Shown: positions 38,527 to 43,330 of the stretch, one piece after another
Layout: each line of letters starts with the position of its first letter
How positions within the stretch are numbered: the stretch's first letter is position 1
DNA from: AM-0621 sp964386705
GTDB lineage: Bacteria; Planctomycetota; Planctomycetia; Planctomycetales; Planctomycetaceae
Direction of reading: 5' to 3'
Assembly: GCA_964386705.1 (NCBI GenBank)
Contig: CAYLTY010000044.1
Coordinates: forward strand, 1-43,330
DNA length: 43,330 bases
Translations under genes and position numbers: made by a program
Notes under the pieces: generated by a model
Database searches by the model: none
What the model was told of the DNA's origin: nothing
Seen by the model: only the letters and a program-made list of their open reading frames with translations

Positions 38527-39677
38527 TGGGCCGCGCTGTCCCCTGCGGAGACGACAACGAAAACTGCGTCGACGTTGATCACTGCACTCAGTTCGGACCG
38601 ATCACGGAGTGGAATGCAGAGGACTGGGAGACCACCATCACCGCCATCGGTGACGATCCCAGTTCTACCGCCACGATTGACTTCGGTGGGGATCTCGTCA
38701 TCACCGCCACGGTCGGAACGGACAGCAACCCGCTCAACAACTTCCGGACGGTCCAAGTGGTCATGCGTCACCAAACGCTGATCTATCGCCACTATCGCCA
38801 TCAAAAGCCGTTCACACACCTGACGATGCAATGCGTGCTGCAACTCGCAGCCAGGCCCGCTATGCCCGGCGGTGCGCTGTCTGGCATGTCGTTGCGGCTG
38901 GTGCCTGTCGCGGGTGGTGCGTCCGTTGGTTCGGTCGGTGTGGCCAACATCTACGGCGAGAATCGCACGCGTCGCGCGTACGCCGAATTGACGCCCATCG
39001 CCAAGCCACCCTGTCCGCCGGCCTACGTCGATTACTACATCGAACTGGTCTTCAGCTTCCCCGGCGGGTACTGCTCGCGCGGTGAGGACTGGGTCGCCAA
39101 ACTGGATGCTCTGGAATTCCGCATCGGGTCCAACTGCGAATCCTACGTCCTGCCGTCGCCCGGAAACGACGCACTCACAGGTTCCCTGACATGGGAAGGC
39201 CTGTCGGTCGGATCAGGCAAGACGACGGGCGCCAGCCCGCCCGAGTGCACAATCTTCGACCCGTGTCTCGACTGCGCGACCAATGACCCCGTCACGGTCT
39301 TCGGTTCCACCGTGGCCAACACCGGAGCGATCGGGTTCAGTGTCGGCTTCGTGCCCTGGTCAAACTGCAGCCAGGTGTCGATCGACAACTCCAATAATGG
39401 TTCCTTCCTCTATGCCTGTGCCCTGGCGTGGGACGGTGACATCGGCGAATGGGCCATCCATCACCGGGGAACGCACTACTTGAGCGGTCACACCACCCGG
39501 CTGGAGGGAGGCCTCGACCTAACCGCCGTGGCATATCAGTGGAAGGTCGGCGGCCCGGTCCATATCGACATCGAATGTCTGGAAAACGTAGGGGACCCGG
39601 AATGGATTTGCCTGGAGACGGACATCTGCAACGACTGGCCAGCGACCCTTTCCGTGGCTTTAGGTGCCCCGCCGTGA
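38526..39677 (+). CDS. Cysteine-rich tail-region protein
   Basis: 383 residues from ATG 38526, directly on the upstream TAA. It begins with a cysteine cluster (PCGDDNENCVDVDHCTQFGP) and has further cysteines at CSRGEDW, CESYVLPSPG, CTIFDPCLDCATND. The body is beta-rich. Cysteine-rich virion proteins are unusual in tails and may bind metal or be disulfide-linked. No family is recognised. Confidence 0.62.
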   Translation: MGRAVPCGDDNENCVDVDHCTQFGPITEWNAEDWETTITAIGDDPSSTATIDFGGDLVITATVGTDSNPLNNFRTVQVVMRHQTLIYRHYRHQKPFTHLTMQCVLQLAARPAMPGGALSGMSLRLVPVAGGASVGSVGVANIYGENRTRRAYAELTPIAKPPCPPAYVDYYIELVFSFPGGYCSRGEDWVAKLDALEFRIGSNCESYVLPSPGNDALTGSLTWEGLSVGSGKTTGASPPECTIFDPCLDCATNDPVTVFGSTVANTGAIGFSVGFVPWSNCSQVSIDNSNNGSFLYACALAWDGDIGEWAIHHRGTHYLSGHTTRLEGGLDLTAVAYQWKVGGPVHIDIECLENVGDPEWICLETDICNDWPATLSVALGAPP

Positions 39678-39985
39678 TCAACGGCCAGTGCACGGTCGAA
39701 GATCCGCGCTGGCAAGCGCCCTGCCCCATGTGCCCACGCCACACCCCGGAAGGCATACGCCAGGCCGCCATCGACCGCGCCGCCGAACAGCGTTACGCCG
39801 CGAGTCACCGCTGCGAGCACCGTTCACTCGAACCGATCCGCGAGGAGCCCTGCGCGTGCCCCTCCATCGCGATGCTGCCCATCTACCAGTGCAGCAAGCT
39901 CAACACCGCCTGCGCCGACCTCCGCCGCCCCCAACCCCCCGCCACCTACTGCGCCGGTTGCGCACACCACACCGAACGCGAGTAG
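39674..39985 (+). CDS. Small cysteine-rich protein
   Basis: 103 residues from a GTG that overlaps the previous stop by four bases. Ten cysteines occur in CxxC and CxC pairs (CPMCPRHT, CEHRSLEPIREEPCACPSIA, CAGCAHH). It probably binds zinc. It is the last gene of the rightward late operon. Confidence 0.6.
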   Translation: MINGQCTVEDPRWQAPCPMCPRHTPEGIRQAAIDRAAEQRYAASHRCEHRSLEPIREEPCACPSIAMLPIYQCSKLNTACADLRRPQPPATYCAGCAHHTERE

Positions 39986-40016
39986 CCCTCCCAACTCGTC
40001 CGTGCCGTCGTCTGTT

Positions 40017-40034
40017 GTAGGACGGACAATCCTC
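40017..40034 (+). repeat. Truncated GACGGACA palindrome
   Basis: The left arm and centre (GTAGGACGGACAATCCT) match the family, but the right arm is replaced by CATGGG. It lies between the converging late operon and the leftward right-arm genes. Confidence 0.75.
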
Positions 40035-40048
40035 ATGGGATTCGCGGA

Positions 40049-40552
40049 TCAGTCCGCCGTGGATTCACTCCACTTGATTGCGAGGCTGTCCGTTCTGAGC
40101 AGGCCAGCGTGCAGCTGCAAAGCTGGAATGTCGCCTTCAATCCATTTTGCGGCGGCTTCGAGGACCGCTGCTCTAGCCGCCTCTCTGGTCTCAGCAGTGC
40201 CCTCTGTTTGCGGGTTGATACGGTTGCTTGTGTCGTTCAGTTGCCACGACCAGCCAGGCTGTTCGGAACTGCTGGGAACAACCTCGTTCTCCCACGCAAC
40301 CAGCTCAAGGTAAACCCTGACCTCTTCCGCTACGTACCTTCCCCAAAATCGATTCTTAGGCCGCGAATCCTCGACCGCTGAGAGTGCCCTCACAACCTTG
40401 TCTTCGAGGCTGCGCAGCTTGTTCCACGCATCCTTTTGCTCATCGGAAAGTTCATCGCTAACGCGACCTCTAAGCGTCGCCGCGCAATCAATCATTTCAT
40501 CACGAACAGCCTTACAGGCATTCTCAAGTTTTCTGCCAACGTAGTCTTCCAT
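40049..40552 (-). CDS. Hypothetical helical protein
   Basis: 167 residues from ATG 40552 (the frame extends upstream, but the extra sequence is the translated palindromic repeat and is unlikely to be coding). Mostly helical (YVGRKLENACKAVRDEMIDC, DAWNKLRSLEDKVVRALSAV). Polar C-terminus with KWIEGDIPALQLHAGLL. It stands alone on the minus strand between the late operon and the modification cluster. Base composition is less GC-rich than neighbouring genes, so it could be a late acquisition (moron). No family is recognised. Confidence 0.6.
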   Translation of the reverse strand: MEDYVGRKLENACKAVRDEMIDCAATLRGRVSDELSDEQKDAWNKLRSLEDKVVRALSAVEDSRPKNRFWGRYVAEEVRVYLELVAWENEVVPSSSEQPGWSWQLNDTSNRINPQTEGTAETREAARAAVLEAAAKWIEGDIPALQLHAGLLRTDSLAIKWSESTAD

Positions 40553-40576
40553 CGTGCTGTCTCGTTGTCTTCTGTT

Positions 40577-40600
40577 GTAGGACGGACTTCCAGCCCGTCT
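40577..40600 (+). repeat. Variant palindrome (GACGGACTTCC subtype)
   Basis: GTAG is followed by GACGG and CCGTC arms around a different centre (ACTTCCAGC). The upstream TCTGTT is the same as before the 40017 copy, suggesting a common source. It lies just upstream of the leftward gene at 40552. Confidence 0.7.
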
Positions 40601-40677
40601 CTGTGTTCTAGCCAAACAATCCGCGAAGTTCATCCGCTTCCACAACCAGCGTCGTCTAACACCTAACCCGTTCCCAG

Positions 40678-41091
40678 TCACTCCACCCCCGGAATGACCT
40701 CGAACACCCACCCCGACTTTCCCCGAGTCACCGCCACGAACCGGAACGGATACTTCTCCGCCGCGACCTTGATCTTCACTCGAGCGTCGTCTTCCCAGTG
40801 GCCGCCTTTCACCTCGTGCACCTCGATCGACAAGTCCGCTTTCAGGACCAGAAAATCCGGTGAGTAAAACGTCTTGTCAGCCAGCCTGAGTTTCACCGCC
40901 TCGAATTCAAACCACAGGATCAACCCCGCCAGCCGGTCCGCTTCCAGTTGATTCGCGTAGCGACCTTCCAGCGAGTTCATCTCCCCAGGCCGCCGTCGAG
41001 GCCGCGCACCCCGAGCCCCCTTCGAAACCCGCTTCTTCTTCCCCGAGCCCAGCACCTGCGCGAGGAACTCCGAATCACCTTTAAACGCCAT
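40678..41091 (-). CDS. DUF1064 family nuclease (PD-(D/E)XK type)
   Basis: 137 residues. The family signature is clear: MNSLEGRYANQLEADRLAGL, the aspartate of the active site in SPDFLVL, and the E-x-K in EVHEVKGGHWEDDARVKIKV. Such proteins are Holliday-junction-like or endonuclease-like phage enzymes of uncertain in vivo role. It lies in a leftward cluster with two DNA methyltransferases. A basic N-terminus (KKKRVSKGARGARPRRR) may bind DNA. Confidence 0.87.
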   Translation of the reverse strand: MAFKGDSEFLAQVLGSGKKKRVSKGARGARPRRRPGEMNSLEGRYANQLEADRLAGLILWFEFEAVKLRLADKTFYSPDFLVLKADLSIEVHEVKGGHWEDDARVKIKVAAEKYPFRFVAVTRGKSGWVFEVIPGVE

Positions 41092-41119
41092 GCCATAGGT
41101 CCCGTCTGTCCCATCAGTC

Positions 41120-41395
41120 TCATGCCGTCTTCTGAGTCGGAGCCCAGTGCGGATTCAGCTTCACCCACTCCGTCATTGTCGGAGTCAGCCCATCCAGATT
41201 CATGCGCGGGGTATAGACCATGACATCGCCATCCCGCCGGACAATCGCGCGCTGATCGAGTGCCAGAGTTTCCCCGAGTTCCGTGATGATGCACGGAATC
41301 AGGAAATCGCCGACCGTGTTCAACAGATACCGCCCGACCGCCGCGAACGTCTTTCCCGAGGGATACTCCACCACGTAATTCGCATCGTGCTTCAT
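41120..41395 (-). CDS. Small hypothetical protein in the modification cluster
   Basis: 91 residues from ATG 41395, preceded by GGAAGG and overlapping the adenine methyltransferase stop by four bases. The sequence (YVVEYPSGKTFAAVGRYLLN, then TVGDFLIPCIITELG) is a compact beta-rich fold. No family is recognised. Coupling suggests a function linked to the methyltransferase. Confidence 0.62.
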   Translation of the reverse strand: MKHDANYVVEYPSGKTFAAVGRYLLNTVGDFLIPCIITELGETLALDQRAIVRRDGDVMVYTPRMNLDGLTPTMTEWVKLNPHWAPTQKTA

Positions 41396-42315
41396 GCCGT
41401 CGCCTTCCGAGTGATCAACAACTCCGGAACCGTGACGTTCGCCTGATTCGTGCCGTCGAGTCTCCGGATGTGCCAACGGTCTTCCGGGTACAGCTCGCGG
41501 ATCAGTTCGTCGTCCCCATACCGCAACACGATCACCGTGCGTTCAAGCTGGAGCAGCTTCGCAGCCAGCTTGATGTGGTCATCGCGTTTGAACTTGTGGA
41601 GGTAGTCTCCACCAGCGACGACCCACGGAGGGTCCAGATACAGCCCGCAATCGTTCGCGTCGGGTATGCCGCGTTTCTTGTCCGCTTCGAGAGCGCTGTC
41701 GATCAATGAAAACGCATCGTCGCAGAGGAAGCTGCAACGCTCACAGATAGCGCCCCACATGTCACGGACAGAATCCAGCGACGACGCCCATCGCTTCGGA
41801 GAAGCCCCGCCGTTTGCGTTCCAGCGAATGGGCAGGTCGCCTTTAACTTCGCCTGACGTGCCACACTTGCCGCCGCGACCCATCCAGGCCGAGACCCAGT
41901 AGGCCACCGCGTTCATCACCGAGTAGCCGTTGGACGGAGACCGCACCAGTTGAGCGAACGACTCTCCGGCCGCAGACAGAACGAAGCGCGATTCGTGTAA
42001 CACGTCTTCGTGAAACGGACACCACTCCAGCGCGTCGAGAAACTCCGCGCGCGGTCCCGGCCGCGACAACACGCGATAGAGATTGATCGCGTGGTGATGC
42101 AGGTCATTGCAGACAATCTCCTGCGCCGAGCCTTCCTCAATGATCCACTTCACAATCGACAGCCCGCCGGCAAACGGAATCGTCACGTGACGACACCCGC
42201 GGAGCTCCTCCGCGTAGTGCTCCGCCACCGAAGTATCCGCCCCGAACCAAGGCAGACACCGCGCCTGAGTCCGCTTCTTCGGTCCCTTCCTGACTTCTGC
42301 GATTGAACCATCCAT
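41392..42315 (-). CDS. D12-class adenine-N6 DNA methyltransferase
   Basis: 307 residues from ATG 42315, with GGGGG about nine bases upstream; ATG 42324 is the alternative. The N-terminal PWFGADTSVAEHY and the motif I region VTIPFAGGLSIVKWI match the Dam/D12 family (PYxGGK and FxGxG equivalents), with the catalytic motif IV DPPW (YLDPPWVV) where DPPY is usual. C-terminal strands TVIVLRYGDDELIR and LDGTNQANVTVPELLITRK complete the fold. It methylates adenine in DNA; its target sequence is not readable. Confidence 0.87.
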   Translation of the reverse strand: MDGSIAEVRKGPKKRTQARCLPWFGADTSVAEHYAEELRGCRHVTIPFAGGLSIVKWIIEEGSAQEIVCNDLHHHAINLYRVLSRPGPRAEFLDALEWCPFHEDVLHESRFVLSAAGESFAQLVRSPSNGYSVMNAVAYWVSAWMGRGGKCGTSGEVKGDLPIRWNANGGASPKRWASSLDSVRDMWGAICERCSFLCDDAFSLIDSALEADKKRGIPDANDCGLYLDPPWVVAGGDYLHKFKRDDHIKLAAKLLQLERTVIVLRYGDDELIRELYPEDRWHIRRLDGTNQANVTVPELLITRKATA

Positions 42316-42360
42316 ACTGATCATCCCCCACCTTCCGTCCCTTAGGTCCCCTGAGTCCCA

Positions 42361-43179
42361 TCACAACGCCAGCAACCCTTGCTTCAGCCGCCGAACCGCT
42401 TCCGCGCAGTACTCCTCACTCTGTTCAATCCCGATCGCGCGCCGCCCTTCCAGCCGCGCCGCCACCAGCGTCGTTCCCGATCCTGCGAACGGGTCGATCA
42501 GCAACCCGCCGGGTGGAACGCATTGCACCAGTTGACGCATCAGCCCCGTTGGCTTGCCGGTGATGTGGAACTTGTCGGCCTGCAGGACCGGGTACCGGAA
42601 ACAGCCGGGCCATGGACCGCCGTGTTCGGCCGGGATCGACACGCCGCGAGTTCCCCACGTCACGAATTCGCATTGATGTCGGAAGTAGCCCGTGTGCGGA
42701 GCCCGGGATCCCTCTGTCTTGTCCCAGGGAACAATCCCGCGCCACACCCAGCCGCCCACCTGCAGAGCGTCCGTCGAGAGCGGCAACATTCGCCAATCGG
42801 TGAAGGTCAGCGCGTAGCCAGATTCGCGAGTGATCCTCAGACACTCCGACAGCCACAGCCCACACCACACGAGCCACCCGCGTCCGTCGCGATTGTCCCC
42901 GCTGAACGAAGGCCGAGCCTTCTCTGTGCCGGTCTGGACATACTTCTTCGTCGGGTTCCCAGCGCGGTCGCTGCGAGTCATCCCACCCGACGAGTAAGGC
43001 GGGTCGGTGATGAAAGCATCCGCCACCTCTGAATCGAATTCCCGGAGCAAGTTCAGCGAGTCACCACAAAAAAGCGTGATGCCGTCCGCCTCGTAGTAGG
43101 GTTGAGGCAACCCCGCCAAAGCAACCCCCGGCGCCTCAACAACTTGCAATGAATCTTCGTGTAAATCCGTTAAATCCAT
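42361..43179 (-). CDS. Beta-class DNA methyltransferase (N4-cytosine or N6-adenine)
   Basis: 272 residues from ATG 43179. Motif IV DPPYSSGGM comes first (about residues 60-68) and motif I DPFAGSGTTLVAA is near the C-terminus, the order of beta-class enzymes such as CcrM-like and phage N-4/N-6 methylases. The start of the protein (YYEADGITLFCGDSLNLLRE) is standard. The last prophage gene before attR; its start codon is only 24 bp from the attR core, so it may be transcribed from a promoter within or across the attachment site. Confidence 0.9.
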   Translation of the reverse strand: MDLTDLHEDSLQVVEAPGVALAGLPQPYYEADGITLFCGDSLNLLREFDSEVADAFITDPPYSSGGMTRSDRAGNPTKKYVQTGTEKARPSFSGDNRDGRGWLVWCGLWLSECLRITRESGYALTFTDWRMLPLSTDALQVGGWVWRGIVPWDKTEGSRAPHTGYFRHQCEFVTWGTRGVSIPAEHGGPWPGCFRYPVLQADKFHITGKPTGLMRQLVQCVPPGGLLIDPFAGSGTTLVAARLEGRRAIGIEQSEEYCAEAVRRLKQGLLAL

Positions 43180-43202
43180 TACGGACCAGTTCACCCCCGT
43201 TC

Positions 43203-43252
43203 GCAAGCGACTGTTAATCGCTGGGTCCTAGGTTCGAGTCCTAGCGGAGGAG
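43203..43252 (+). other. attR core (partial tRNA-Asn copy)
   Basis: This is an exact copy of the 3' 50 bases of tRNA-Asn, without the acceptor 5' strand and D-arm, so it cannot form a tRNA. It sits 24 bp beyond the start codon of the last prophage gene. Host sequence resumes at 43253. Confidence 0.95.
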
Positions 43253-43298
43253 ATCGTTCGGTTTGCGGAATTCCCGCCGACCACCCGGTTAACGCACG

Positions 43299-43324
43299 AC
43301 GCCGAGAGTTCAGGCTCTCGGCGT
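43299..43324 (+). terminator. Host hairpin downstream of the original tRNA-Asn
   Basis: Perfect 10-bp arms ACGCCGAGAG and CTCTCGGCGT enclose a 6-base loop. In the uninfected host this would lie about 46 bp after the tRNA-Asn gene and is likely its terminator; no T-run follows within the window. Confidence 0.55.
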
Positions 43325-43330
43325 TCGTCG

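Larger units (their letters stand above)
1023..43252. mobile_element. Complete prophage integrated in tRNA-Asn
   Basis: The element is bounded by an exact 50-bp direct repeat of the tRNA-Asn 3' end. The distance between equivalent positions is 42,180 bp, which is the expected circular genome length. It carries an integrase near attL, a replication initiator with a candidate origin, terminase, portal, fused protease-capsid, tail tube, chaperone, tape measure and tail-tip genes, plus DNA modification genes at attR. I see no obviously broken structural gene, so it may be inducible. Late genes run from attL towards attR on the plus strand, and only the right arm and one small left-arm gene run leftward. 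Confidence 0.95.

Noticed and set aside
39449..39673. Upstream extension of the small cysteine-rich protein
   Set aside because: It would overlap the preceding gene by about 230 bases; the GTG at 39674 overlapping the stop is the usual phage arrangement.
40553..40711. N-terminal extension of the 40049-40552 protein
   Set aside because: The extra residues translate the GACGGACT palindrome and flanking intergenic sequence; ATG 40552 gives a clean start.
43203..43252. Second tRNA-Asn gene at the right end
   Set aside because: Only the 3' 50 bases are present; the acceptor 5' strand and D-arm are missing.

Overview
The window is a complete, apparently intact 42.2-kb prophage integrated in a tRNA-Asn gene, with a little host sequence at each end. 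The host looks like a GC-rich Planctomycetota bacterium. That is an inference from the gene style and from dispersed GGACGGACA-type palindromes and G-rich repeats of the sort I associate with planctomycete genomes; no marker gene in the window proves it. The left host flank (1-1072) carries the end of a STAS anti-sigma factor antagonist, an RsbW-type anti-sigma kinase and the tRNA-Asn gene. A 50-bp direct repeat covering the 3' part of the tRNA (1023-1072) recurs exactly at 43203-43252. These copies are attL and attR. Only about 78 bp of host DNA follow attR.

Left arm (1073-5000): a small leftward gene, an excisionase/MerR-like HTH gene, a zinc-ribbon membrane protein, a tyrosine integrase and two coupled zinc-knuckle proteins. 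Two near-identical 24-bp palindromes, each lying between plausible -35 and -10 boxes, look like operators of a lysogeny or integration switch. Early/middle region (5000-15400): phage proteins of unknown function with strong hairpins after some of the gene groups, then a cytosine-C5 DNA methyltransferase, an HD hydrolase, a Gp37/Gp68 (DUF5131) protein, a DUF4326 protein and a probable replication initiator. The initiator gene contains a lambda-like origin: five 10-bp iterons, an AT-rich stretch, then three inverted iterons.

Late region (15400-39985), all on the plus strand and tightly overlapping: PLD-like protein, small and large terminase, gpW-like joiner, lambda-type portal, and a fused S78 protease-scaffold-major capsid protein. 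Next come a DUF2190-like decoration protein, a block of membrane proteins with a lipoprotein, a papain-like peptidase and a thioredoxin-fold protein (candidate lysis module), and head-tail completion and tail tube genes. A tail assembly chaperone with a -1 programmed frameshift, a 741-residue tape measure protein and several tail-tip or fibre-like proteins follow, one of them built of 22-residue repeats. The gene order fits a siphovirus with a lambda/HK97-like head.

Right arm (40049-43179), on the minus strand beside attR: an unknown protein, a DUF1064 nuclease, a small protein, a D12-class adenine methyltransferase and a beta-class DNA methyltransferase. With the C5 enzyme the prophage encodes three different DNA methyltransferases and no recognisable restriction partner, which suggests protection of phage DNA against host restriction.

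The gaps between phage genes are filled with host-style dispersed repeats: covarying palindromes, GGGGTTAGG repeats, GTCCCAT heptads and CACGGAG/CGCAGAG leaders. Several of these supply the ribosome binding site of the next gene, which suggests a long association of the phage with its host lineage.
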